Below, piece by piece: positions 27,159-37,915 of a stretch of DNA of 64,000 nucleotides (positions are counted from its first letter, which is position 1; every line of letters begins with the position of its first letter). The notes beneath the pieces were generated by a model that was not told the origin of the DNA, ran no database searches, and saw only the letters and a list, made by a program, of their open reading frames with translations. Where the stretch lies: NCBI GenBank assembly GCA_003956705.1, contig QZCP01000203.1, forward strand, positions 1 through 64,000. Direction: 5' to 3'. The translations under genes and the position numbers were made by a program. The DNA comes from Brevipalpus yothersi (taxonomy: Eukaryota > Arthropoda > Arachnida > Trombidiformes > Tenuipalpidae).

Positions 27159-28826
27159 AGATAATTTGATCAAAATTAATAATGATCCATTCCATTGGAT
27201 AGAACATTTTTTTTGCAAAATTTTGCATTATGCTAGTAATTCGAGATTGTTATTGTTGGTTATATATATACATACAATATACATCATGTATTATGTTTGT
27301 AAGAGAAAGAGAGAAAATGTTCCCAAATCTGGAAAGTGAACCCAATGATCTTCCATCAAAATTTTAGTATTATCAATCATCATTGCATTTTCATCAGGGC
27401 AAGAGAGAACTATTCGCAATGATTCCTTACCAAAATTTAGCTAATTTTTGTGTCAAAATTAAAGTCAATCACTACATACAAGGAGAAATTCTCCAATTTT
27501 TTTCGTCTCTCATGTTACTCTTTTATTTCAAACACTATGAGCCAGATGATCTAAGATCATCATTTTCAAGAACGTTTTCAATCATAATTCCAATTGATCG
27601 ATTTATTGATCAACATTTGACTGATGTTCAGAATTCACCTCACGATTTAGGGAGGATCATTTTAAAAAGTAAAGTTAGTCAAGGAATTTTGTTTGAATTC
27701 TTGTTAATTCGTTTATTGTTAGTTCAAAACTGTTGAACTCTAATGTGATTCTAAGATCTTAGTAAATCTCTTTTGATTTGAAAGAAGTATCGATAGAATT
27801 CAGTGTGAGTAGAGCTATTCGAATTATGGAAAAAATAAATATGTTAGTACAAACTGTTCGCATGAGCCTTGTTGTATTCTGATGATAACTGCTCTCTTGA
27901 TCACAAAAACACAAGTTGGTTTTAAAAAATCTGTCAATTAGTTGTTTCTGATCATTTACAGTGTTCCAGAAGAGTGCAAGTGTTTCAAAGCTCATTTGAT
28001 ATGGTAAAAACATCAAATGACTTTCACCACTAGAAATCAAGATAATTGGACTCTTCTCCTCATCATCACTATCATCATCCTTTCCGTTTCCTTTTGGTAC
28101 AATGATAGTAAACATAGTTTGTGGTTCAATGAATCAATTGGTGGTTATCACCAACTGATTCTCTCTCTAAAAAACATTATAACCTAAGCTGTCGAGCTCT
28201 TGGCCTCAATTCGATAGGACTTTTGAAGAGTTTTACAAGTCACTCTCAACTGACACACTTTTAACAGGTTTATGGCTGATGTCACTTTGGTTAATCTTAA
28301 GATGCTGATTCGAGAGGTATTTGTCATTCCGAATTCATTCAAACCATCCATTAATCAGAATTTATATTAATCTAGGAAGAATCTGGTGGAATTTCTGATT
28401 CCTCACTTTCAACATAATTGCTCTATGCTATCGGAAAAAGAATTTGAGTTTAATGATTTAATAATTAGAAGATTGTATGGATGCAAAAAGAGAAAGCAAA
28501 GTTTGATAGAGAACGTTGTGTGATTCTCTTGGAATTCAAGATGAGAAAGTGAGAGAGAGAAATTAAAAATTACAATACATCAATATTCATATCATGGCGT
28601 TGATGAAAAAGACAGAAGAATGTTGAAAAAATTATTTAAAAAGTGGCTATTTAAGCCGAATATGTTATGAAAATATTGTTTCATTTTGATGCCTGTTTGC
28701 CCGGGAAAGTTCATCAATTGAGCATAGCAAGCAAACAAGGAATCGTATATTGAACGAAAGCTATACACGCTCAACAAACAACAGCAAGTGAATGTGAATA
28801 ATAATAACTTGAAAAACATGACCAAT
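27159..28826. other. Interval between convergent genes
   Basis: Contains the 3' regions of the transporter (+) and of the small secreted-protein gene (-). A TA-rich stretch lies near 27258. Two open frames occur: 27419-27736 (+), judged noise, and 27759-28115 (-), listed separately as a weak hypothetical. Confidence 0.5.
27759..28115 (-). CDS. Hypothetical 118-aa ORF, unrecognised
   Basis: A single-exon frame begins with a real ATG at 28115 with A at position -3, and an in-frame stop shortly upstream. The predicted protein has an acidic patch (KDDDSDDEEK) near residue 15 and a hydrophobic segment near the C terminus. No family is recognised. It could be a chance frame in the shared 3' region of two convergent genes, or an exon of an unrecognised gene. 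Confidence 0.22.
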   Translation of the reverse strand: MFTIIVPKGNGKDDDSDDEEKSPIILISSGESHLMFLPYQMSFETLALFWNTVNDQKQLIDRFFKTNLCFCDQESSYHQNTTRLMRTVCTNIFIFSIIRIALLTLNSIDTSFKSKEIY

Positions 28827-29656
28827 TTAGCGGTATGATTTGATCTTGTATTGTTGATCTGGCACCGAAACTTTTCCTGGAAGACTGGGCTGTTGATGCT
28901 GTTGTACAACCGGATTAAGTGACACTGAGGGCCAACTTTTTGAGTGTCCACCTTGATAGCGATTGTAATAGTATGGAAAGTAGGCTGGTCGATGGTAATA
29001 AGGTTGGCCTGTTGACAAACCAAAAAATTAAGGAAAGGAAGGAAAAAAACAATCAAATCAAGCTTTGGAAGAGAGAGAGAGAGAGAGAGAAAATCATTTG
29101 AATCAAGAAAATTTCCGAGAATATCCATCAATTAGATTCAAGAAGAATGAGAATGACTACTTTTTCACTAACTTTATGAGCCAATTTATCTTTCGGTCCA
29201 TAAAGTACAGTTATACTCTAGAAAAGCCAGAAATAATTGAAAAAATAACTTACCCATCATGAAGCCTCTGAATGGCGTTGATTGCCCCCATCCATATGCA
29301 TCACTCAGTGTGGTATCCATCGTGGAATAAGATGGTCCCATCCATGGATTTGGCCGAGAGAACATTTGATAATTACACTGTGATGGTGTATAATAGGAAG
29401 GCATTTGGTATCCACAATTAGCTTGATTCCTCCAACGAGCGAAAGGATTCCAAAAACAATGGCAAACCATCACAGGTAATATGAGTAATTGAATATACTG
29501 GATGGTGAAAGTTGAATAATTATAAAAGATGATTACAATTACAATTAGTTTCGAGGATGTAACACTACAGCATTGAAAGTTTCACAGCTAACTGACCAAA
29601 TAAAGACACTGAGAAAATTATCAGACGAAATGGACTCTTACCTTAATCAAAGCCAT
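28827..29656 (-). CDS. Small secreted Tyr/Pro/Gln-rich protein, family unknown
   Basis: Reading the minus strand, exons 29656-29642, 29497-29254 and 29008-28827 join in phase (intron after residue 5, then a phase-1 intron) to 146 residues. The first ~20 residues (MALIK, then a hydrophobic run ending in VMVCHC) form a plausible signal peptide. The mature part is rich in Tyr, Pro, Gln, Trp and Asn, with segments such as QMPSYYTPSQCNYQMF and RPAYFPYYYNRYQGG, and has two cysteines after the leader. No domain is recognised. Tyr/Pro/Gly-rich secreted chains are common in cuticle, cement, silk and salivary proteins, but none of these roles is demonstrated. A TATA box sits about 290 bp upstream. Both splice donors match GTAAG and acceptors end CCAG and ACAG, which supports it as a real gene. 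Confidence 0.72.
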
Positions 29657-29940
29657 AGCAGAATCTTTGTACCCAATTTTCTATTCCTTGAACCGGAAGA
29701 AAAAAACTTTTCGGCTCAGAAAAGAAAGATCTACTAGATCAATCAATCAAATCAGCCTTTAATCGAAGTGTGTGTATGGACAAGAAAAAGTAGTTAACTT
29801 GAGAATGGTCTAAACTATGATGAAACAATGAGTTTGCAATGTTCTTAAACGGGCCAAAATAATAGAAAAAGTGAGTAGAGGGACTCATGGGATCGACGGA
29901 AAAGAATCGAATATTCCCGGTATGGCAATGTAAGCCTCTT

Positions 29941-29948
29941 TTTATATA
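29941..29948 (-). promoter_or_regulatory. TATA box for the secreted Tyr/Pro-rich protein gene
   Basis: On the minus strand the sequence reads TATATAAAAAGAGG. A start about 30 bp downstream (near 29918) would give a leader of about 260 nt. Strong TATA boxes suit highly or tissue-specifically expressed secreted-protein genes; the assignment is inference. Confidence 0.5.
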
Positions 29949-30013
29949 CACCTTGATCATTGTTCAAACAATGTATGGACGGCAATATGAATTTTTTAGG
30001 TTAATTAAACAGT

Positions 30014-30017
<4 letters not shown>

Positions 30018-30091
<74 letters not shown>

Positions 30092-30106
30092 NAGAGAGAG
30101 AGAGAG
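30018..30106. repeat. (GA)n microsatellite with an embedded N
   Basis: About 88 bp of near-perfect GA. The N at 30092 suggests the assembler could not resolve the length. Confidence 0.96.
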
Positions 30107-32348
30107 GAAAAGAATAAAATTTGTGCAACACTGTGAGATTGCTTTTAGTAACTGGATCGACCAGGCCAGTAAATGGGAAAAACAAAAAAGGTCCCGTCAA
30201 GAGTCCAATACAAGTGATAACATATATATATATATTTACATATATTTACAACAACTCGAGAGAGTGGCCCATTGAGGACTGTTCTTTTGAGGGGCTCGAT
30301 TTGATTTTTTTCTCAACTTGAAATATACTGAAACCAATACTTTGTCCAAGAAAGTGGCCATCTTGGTAAATGATGTGTGTGTGCCATAGCAAGATTGGCC
30401 ATCTTAGTTTCATGAGATTCTCCAAAATGAAGAGCCACAAAACTATTCCTTCTCACCTTTGACCTGATGAGCAAATAGAATCATAAGACGCTGAGCATTT
30501 TAGACCAATTTTTTCTCATCATTCATCATCACAATAAACGTTAGAAATAAGATGGGTGATAATTCATGTAATGCATCTTCAACTATCGTGTCTTTTTTTC
30601 GGAAAAGAATCTGATAAACTTATTCAATTTACAGATGACAGATTGTTGCCAAAATTTAAGCGTAGTGAGGGTGGGGAAAAGAGCCCTCAATGACCACTGT
30701 TTGTAGAGACTAAAAATATCGATTATGCATCGATATACCAATAGCATTATGATAATGGTGGCAATATTCGCTTCAGATTTTGATCTGAGGTTGGTCTGAG
30801 GTTGATCCATGAGTTTGGAATCGCAATTGTTTACTTTTTAAGGCGTTGGGAAAGTCCAAAGTGAGACGGAACTTTTTTTACTTTCAACTCATTTTATAAC
30901 CATGTTACAGGGCTTCAGAATGAATTCCCTCTCTTTTGTATCGTTACTTACATCAGAAAAACTTTTTAGCGGGAAAAACTTTTTGATCACTCTTGTTCTT
31001 GTTCTTATTGGTCCACTTTTGGGACTTATGAATTTGATATTTATAAATAATGACTAGACCTTCGAATTGATCATGATCAGGTCAACTGAGAGCCTGATCA
31101 GGAGAAAAGAAGAATCGAATCCATATCAGCTCTAATTGAGATTAAGAGATTGAGATGAGTATTGTGATCATGAACATACTGAGATATTTCACTCAAACTC
31201 TTGGTGAATGAGGATCATTCTGAAAATTTTTCTGTAAAATCATCCCAATAATTTTTCATGACAATCAACAATAGTCTCTGATCATTGTGTGAATGTAATC
31301 CTCTTATGTCTATGATTTTAGCGATAGGCTCAAATATATTCATCTGAACTGGTCATTCTGCCTGATGAATAAGGGAATTCTGAGGAGATTCTGAGACTGT
31401 GGTGTGAGTATGAGTTAGTCATAATTTAGACATAATTTTGGAATTATGAATAATTTGGCCATCTTTTCTTTCTTTTTTCCATAAGAAGCAGAATTTTACC
31501 CTTTTTTGCATCTTTACTGTTTTTTCCCAAAACCGAGATCAATTAAATCCATTCACGGGGCTAAAAAAGTTGTGAAAATTCCTTCCTCTAAGAATGATTC
31601 ATTACTTACATGGCTCAACCTTTTCCAGTTAATTGTTAACCATTTAAGAAGTTGAAGAAAAATTTTCCTCACAATTTCCACTCACTTCACTTGACTCCAT
31701 TATAATTTATTGGCCACAGTCGCGTTGAGCTTCCTAATGAATGATGCAAATGACGTGCATAATTATCATCTGAAAGGGGATCCATTTAGTCAATCGAGTT
31801 GAATTGTGATAAGCTGTTGATACAAGTGTTAAGAGTGTTCTCTCTCTCTTCTGCCGATGTTTATGTGAGTTGTTTCTGACGATAAAAAGACTGAACTTCA
31901 TTCATCTTTCATGTTTCATAAACAGGAAATATTAGATCATCTTTTCGTTTTATTTTTCCTCTTCGCTCTTCTTTCACCTACAACCTATTAGTATATATTC
32001 ATAACTATTTATCTTGTTTGATCACTTTTTGCATAATTCAAGCTGAATGTTGGCTCGCAACAATGATGAGAATGAAATTGAACATGGCTGAGTAGCTCTG
32101 GAGTAGTTTATGTTCTAGATGGGCTCAAATGACACCGAGGAAGAATGAGATCGAATCTTATCATTCAACTTTTTTCGATTCTTTTTGGTCCATTTGGTAT
32201 GCGACTGTAGGCTTACAAATTTTCTCTTCTTCCGTCAATAATGTATGTGAAAATGATGTATTAATTTCTAGAATCAGATTTGAAATCTGACATGAGACCT
32301 CATTTTTCATCTTTTGAAATCATTCAACCTACGTTCATTTGACTTGTC

Positions 32349-32349
<1 letters not shown>

Positions 32350-32416
<67 letters not shown>
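32350..32416. repeat. (GA)33 microsatellite
   Basis: Perfect GA tract; no gene nearby. Confidence 0.97.
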
Positions 32417-32419
<3 letters not shown>

Positions 32420-33074
32420 ACTCAATTAAAATCTCATCATATTTAAAATTCACAATGTTTGTTATATGTTCATCCAAGGTCCAAAAACCATAGCAAGATC
32501 TGTTGATCTCTTCTTTTCATGATCAACTTGGCATCTCTCTCTATCTTTCTTTCTTTCCTTCTCTTTCTTTCGGAAAGAGTGGAGGAAGAAAGTTTGGCAC
32601 GTTATTTTGAGTGTATAACAACCCACAATCTAATCAGCACGCTGTAGTACTTATGAGGACCGGTGAACTTGACAAAGCATCTCGGGACATGGACGAAAGC
32701 ATGTGAAGATTAGGCCAACAATCAGTTTGAGAGATAAAATGGCAATTTTCTCTTGGTGAACATCAACTTTCTTGGACTAGATGGATGAGATGAGACTTTC
32801 TAAAGGCTGTTATTAGCATAATTCTCGATCTGTCCCTTCTTCTTCTTCTTCTTCTTCTTCTTTCCAACTTAACACATGTCACTGGTGTAGCGGTCAGTGT
32901 CGATAAAGATGGACTGAAGTGCTCAGAAATTCCCTCCAGTCTGGTGTTTGGTGTGTGTATGTGATCAGTTAAAATTGTTAGCTATGATTACCATTGTGGT
33001 ATCTTGACCTTACCGTATTCTCATCGGATAGAATTTCGAATCGTTACTCTATCAATTGACTTGTTACTACTAAG

Positions 33075-33075
<1 letters not shown>

Positions 33076-33125
<50 letters not shown>
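33076..33125. repeat. (CT)n microsatellite
   Basis: CT tract about 660 bp downstream of the GA tract at 32350, in inverse orientation. Confidence 0.97.
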
Positions 33126-33132
<7 letters not shown>

Positions 33133-34007
33133 GTGTATACAACAGCCTTATCAATGGCCAGTATCTGGTTAGTGACTCGAAAAATCAGAAATAAATTAGA
33201 GGTCAAAACTTTTGTAAAAGTGGAAAAGAATCGCTTCTAAGGTTATCAACCGGCAAATGGGAAACATTGGAAGATGATGAAGAATGGCCTGAAAAATACT
33301 ATTTTTCTCTTTATTTTCTTTTAATTCAACTATACAGGATACTTGATCGATGTTTTCTACCATCAATGACTAAATGCACCAATGATGGATCAGAAAAATT
33401 GGAAAATGCTTTTCGATACTTTTTAGAAACATTATTGAAAAGGATCGAGAAAATTACGAGAGAAGTATGTGCGTGTGTATGTGATTAGATGATATAAAAA
33501 AAAGTATTTTTGTAAAGTAGTCACCAAAAAGAGGGCGAAGGTTGAAAAGTGTATTCTTTTTGTGGTCACCAAGAAAAGAAAATCGAAAGAGGCACGATAG
33601 ATGCTCATCCATCTGAACTGATAAATTTCAGAAGAGATAGAAATTCTTTTCATGCTTTCACCTCGAAATTTTTTTACTTTCTTGACAAGAGGAACTAGTT
33701 TGACAAGCGTTTAAGTGGAAAAATGTTGAAAATATTGTGTGTATACAAATAAAATAAGATATCGATACATTGAAATATTAGCACAAAATATTAAGCTGAA
33801 TAAATTGATAAATTGTCCAAAATCATTAGGTTCGAGTTTACATGTGTATGTGAGTATACGAAATGGAATTATTGATGGCCAAGAGGAACACGAAAATTTG
33901 GCTATCAAAGGATGACTTCTAGAGGATGACAAGACTGGGATGACAATGATGATGGTAAATAAGATGCAAAATATTTTCATGGTCACATTGATATGTATCG
34001 GGGAAAA

Positions 34008-35075
34008 TCATTTTGTGAGTGGCGAAGTAGGAGGTGGAGGTGGACAAGGAGGCGAATCAACATGTTCATCTTCAAATGATGATTTCACCAGATGATAAAT
34101 ATCACTGTACTGTTCCACTGTCCAGCCAATTTTGAGAGCATATTCCAGAAAAGTTGGACATCCTGGTGGCACAACTACATCACCTTTATAGGGTACAGTG
34201 CATTTTCCGCCAAGAAAATCCGGGATCTTGTCCTCATCAATATATTTGATCAGCTCATTTTGAGATATGAACGTGATAGCATTGCGACTTCTGGATGGAA
34301 TAATATTGATAAGCATGGTGGAGATCATTTTCAGGAAAGATGGTAGATTGACAACGTAAATTTTCTGTATGAACAGTGGAAAATGATTCATTATGGTGGA
34401 TATAATTATTCGCATTATTTCCAAATCAACATTGGATAAGCTCATTCCACGAAAATCGATTACACTCACAATACCGTTAGGAGTTTGAGCTTCCAATCGT
34501 GTGCCAACTGATATTCCAAATTTAACCAATTCCGGGCGTAAAAGTTTGTGCCGCCGGAAGTGTTTCGGTCGAACGTATATGATCGGATGTCCATGTTTAT
34601 CGGTTTGATAGATGAAAAATGATCCCAAACGATACATGTCGGCGGGAAAATCGGTCAATTTTGTTTCATATATTCCTTGACACTTTCTCCATTTCAGTGT
34701 ATCAATCAGCATTGATGATGCTGATTTAGGATTACGATCACAAACTAGTAGAAATTTTTTCACAAACCAATCGTCCACCTCAACACGTCGAATATCGTTC
34801 ACATCGAACACTTCTGGATGGACACTGTAAGCTTTGGAAACATTTTGGCGAACTTTTGCAATCAGTGGCGCACTTCGATTGGTGAATTGTTGTTGTTGCT
34901 GCTTCGAATTGATTGTTGGTGGTGGAATTATTGGAATTATCGGAATTGTTTCACTGATAATTACCGTTGGACTAGGATCCGAGGTTGAGGTGTTATCATT
35001 TTGTTCAGTTGAAAGTTTATCTCTCTTAGGAACCTCTTTTTCCAGCGAAGGAATGGCAATGTGAAGTGAATTCAT
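34008..35075 (-). CDS. CRAL-TRIO domain (SEC14-like) lipid-binding protein
   Basis: Single exon, 355 residues. The ATG at 35075 (context ACAATG) is chosen; the frame extends a few codons upstream only from a non-ATG codon. Residues 1-65 are low complexity with Ile-Pro repeats and a run of glutamines. A CRAL-TRIO-N-like helical region spans about 75-140 (WFVKKFLLVCDRNPKSAS, LKWRK), then the CRAL-TRIO lipid pocket about 145-295: YQTDKHGHPIIYVRPK, VSVIDFRGMSLSN, FPLFIQKIYVVNLP, and the family-typical ending IPDFLGGKC. The tail ends in a Pro-rich segment. Such proteins bind and transfer hydrophobic ligands (tocopherol, retinoids, phosphoinositides) in the cytosol; the ligand cannot be read from sequence. 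No MSP or GOLD domain follows, so it is not MOSPD2 or a GOLD-type SEC14L. Confidence 0.88.
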   Translation of the reverse strand: MNSLHIAIPSLEKEVPKRDKLSTEQNDNTSTSDPSPTVIISETIPIIPIIPPPTINSKQQQQQFTNRSAPLIAKVRQNVSKAYSVHPEVFDVNDIRRVEVDDWFVKKFLLVCDRNPKSASSMLIDTLKWRKCQGIYETKLTDFPADMYRLGSFFIYQTDKHGHPIIYVRPKHFRRHKLLRPELVKFGISVGTRLEAQTPNGIVSVIDFRGMSLSNVDLEIMRIIISTIMNHFPLFIQKIYVVNLPSFLKMISTMLINIIPSRSRNAITFISQNELIKYIDEDKIPDFLGGKCTVPYKGDVVVPPGCPTFLEYALKIGWTVEQYSDIYHLVKSSFEDEHVDSPPCPPPPPTSPLTK

Positions 35076-35654
35076 TGTGACCACGAACTTGACTGAACAC
35101 ACTCTGAAGACAACAGAACAATCATAAGAAGAGAGAAAGAGAAAGTGAAACGAAATATATAACTATCACTCTAATGGATATGATGATCTTGACGTGATGT
35201 GGTTGTGGTTACGGTTGTGGTGGACTGAGTGTGATCGTGAAAATGTAATTCAATTGTCAAGAGAAGATGATGATTAAGCAATGGTATCCAAAACGATGGT
35301 CAACTTGATGTACTTTTCTTCTTTTGATGGCGTGATTATCGCTATGATGATTGCTCAATAAGATATATGCATCAAAAGAGAAAAAGTTTTACACTATATG
35401 TATATAAATATCTCCCTCTCTCTCTCCCTATTCTGACCACTGAACATTGATGTTTATGTATGAAAAAAAATTGTATGTGTATATATATATATGAGGACCA
35501 TGAATCCCCGGAAATTCCCGAATTTGCCCAAAGAAACTGTCGGTATTTCCAATTGGAACTCCTGGAATTGCGCATGCTAAGGCCAACAAGAGCCATAAGT
35601 TGAAAACTTCTTCTTTTTTTCGGGGGTCCAACTACTACTTGCCCATGACCAAAG

Positions 35655-35658
<4 letters not shown>

Positions 35659-35707
<49 letters not shown>
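35659..35707. repeat. (CT)24 microsatellite
   Basis: Perfect CT tract. Confidence 0.97.
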
Positions 35708-35710
<3 letters not shown>

Positions 35711-35910
35711 TTGGTCAAAGCTCAATAATTATCTAAAATAAACTAGACTGGTACCAGGTTTGGCAGGTTTGCAACTTTAGTACTTTGGTACTGATAGTGA
35801 TAGTGATGTGGATATTCGATCAGCCACAAGAGGAGTGCTGAGAATAAGCTGGAATGGAAGCTGCCAAAGTACCGATGTAGTAGTTTGAGGCTGATTGGCT
35901 TGTCCTGAGG

Positions 35911-35914
35911 AGAG

Positions 35915-35980
<66 letters not shown>

Positions 35981-35981
35981 N

Positions 35982-36036
<55 letters not shown>
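35911..36036. repeat. Compound (GAAA)n-(GA)n-N-(TC)n array
   Basis: GAAA units to about 35944, then GA to 35980, a single N at 35981, then TC to 36036. The abrupt strand switch at the N suggests a gap-fill or join artefact, although a genuine inverted microsatellite is possible. Confidence 0.93.
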
Positions 36037-36039
<3 letters not shown>

Positions 36040-37168
36040 TTTTTCAGAGTGGTTAGAGGGTTACTGACTTGGCGTACTTTTACACTAGATTGTTTGCCAA
36101 AATCCAGATGAATAGAACATGATTATGGAGATCACCAGAGTGGCTACTTAGCTTGAGCTTTCATCGAGTAGTGTTCATATCGCCTTAGGGCTTCAAAGTT
36201 TTTTGGCTAAGATTTTTGGAAAATTATCACCACTACAGGATAATCTGGTAAGATTAATTAGTGGTACCACTATATGACCATGGATTTCGGGAATGTGTCA
36301 TTTGGTAGATAGGAAAGATAACGGGTTAATCTTGCTTCGATAGTTGTGCAATATTTCAGCCATTTGCTTAATCTTCTTTTCCATCCTGTTCATTATCATT
36401 GTGGCCAAATGACTTTGAAAATTGAACTTTTTTCAAATAGGTTATTATTCTGTATAGTATTGTTCACAATTAAGGCAAATGAAGCAACCCGTCAAACAGG
36501 GAAAGAAAAACAAGTCCATTAATGATGGTTACCACAGATGATTGAGTTCAGTCTATCGACTTCAAGGATGTATTTTCTAAAAAATGAAAGTTAGTAGACA
36601 AAGGGTTCGAGAGTGAAAAGAAGAAGAGAGAAAGATGAGTGTTCATTTGAACTTGAATGGAAAAATTTGTAATGAATTCCAAAAATTCGCCAAAAAATTC
36701 CTTTCGAGTCCATCCTCAAAGTAATAAAAAACTAATTAAATCACTGGTTGAATTTTCTTTGCTCAAATTCAGAGATAAGGAAAAGTGAACTAACCACCAA
36801 CTCAACAGCCAGAGGAAACCAATTCAGGGAGATATTCTTCAGCTTCCAAAATTAGTCGATAATCAATTAAATAGATAAACTAAAAGCGATCAATCGATAA
36901 TTCTAACTGCGAAAATTTCCCTCAATAAAAGCTTCCCACGATTCCCGGGCCAAAAAAAACTATTCATGAATTTATAATAACTCATTCATGAATTATTTAT
37001 CGAAAATTCTCTCCATCAATTGGTGATAAATAATTGTCTTAGCAAAAATTGTCATGAAACGAAAAAAATATTCACAATCTTAAAAAATGATTAAATCAAA
37101 AACTCAACGTTAATAGTTGCTCAGTTTGCCGCTAGAATCAAGCCGGCATGTGTGAATATTGACTCTTG

Positions 37169-37625
37169 AACTTCAGGTTAGTACTAAAACACCAAAAAAC
37201 CAAAAAAGCATAAAAAATCAAAACTTGTCGTTTGACTCAGATAGGGGCTAGAAAGACTCAGTTTTTTGTATCTGGGTTCGAAATGTGAGAATTAAAGTTT
37301 TTTTAAGAAAGGAATTCTTTTTCACACTCAAATCAAAAAGAAATTATGTAACGAATACGACCTGGCATAACCAAGCCTGAACTGACCTAAACCAAACTGG
37401 TCTAGATGGCGCTATTAGAGTACAGAGGGCGCTAGTGTGCAAAATAAGCTACCTACAATATAAGGTTGCATCCTATCTAGGTTGATATATTCTTGGTGGC
37501 GCCACCCTCTGCGCTAGAGTACCATTGACTAGCAGCGCCACTCTAGAGAAAAGCGCCCTCTGGTTTATTTATGTTTTTTTGGTTTTTTGTTTTCAATTTT
37601 GGTGTTATAGTCCTAACCTGAACTT
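37169..37625. mobile_element. MITE-like non-autonomous DNA transposon with 5-bp target duplications
   Basis: The element spans 37174-37620 (447 bp). It starts CAGGTTAGTACTA and ends with the inverted match TAGTCCTAACCTG. The inverted termini match over about 24 bp with two mismatches, then continue imperfectly through A/C-rich sequence (ACCAAAAAA, CATAAA). Both ends are flanked by AACTT (37169-37173 and 37621-37625), a 5-bp direct repeat as expected of a target-site duplication. The interior is unusually GC-rich for the window and has GGCGCTA/GCGCC motifs in both orientations, so it could fold extensively. No ORF is present. The superfamily is not assigned. It lies about 300 bp upstream of the THOC5 start. 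Confidence 0.75.
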
Positions 37626-37915
37626 CAAGTCTTGAAGCGCCCGAAAAATGATTTGAATTGATAAGTTTGATCAATTAATCAGCACGACACATGAGTCGAT
37701 TCTGATTAATTGATTGTGAATCATAGTTAAATTTTCTATCACTGAAAATCTTGCCAGTGTTTATTGTCTGTGTTTGTGTCCAATTTTGTGTGTACAAATA
37801 TTGTGCCATTGTTTACATTGTTTATTTTGCCTGTGTGTGTGTATGTTTTGATTTATGTGAATTTTATTTTCTTTTCGACATTGTTTTCGACCATCATTCA
37901 TTTGGACAATTGATC

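Larger units (their letters stand above)
29949..34007. other. Gene-poor interval with long GA/CT tracts
   Basis: No gene supported over about 4 kb. Contains GA tracts at 30018-30106 (with an N at 30092) and 32350-32416, and a CT tract at 33076-33125. Weak coding candidates are a 75-codon frame with one hydrophobic segment (30583-30810, -), an exon-like block at 33338-33464 (+) and a signal-peptide-like frame at 33711-33980 (-); the last two are discussed in the findings. Confidence 0.55.
35076..37173. other. Interval upstream of CRAL-TRIO gene and transposon
   Basis: Presumed promoter of the CRAL-TRIO gene (-) lies in the first few hundred bases, with no clear TATA box. The rest holds GA/CT arrays and AT-rich DNA without a supportable gene. 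An open frame at 35428-35631 (-) has a leader-like hydrophobic run but no ATG; see findings. Confidence 0.5.

Noticed and set aside
27419..27736. Plus-strand frame downstream of the transporter
   Set aside because: Composition is not protein-like, it lies in the transporter 3' flank, and no domain is recognised.
37751..37915. N-terminal extension of THOC5
   Set aside because: It translates a TG-rich leader into Val/Cys/Tyr-rich sequence; the first well-placed ATG is at 37916.
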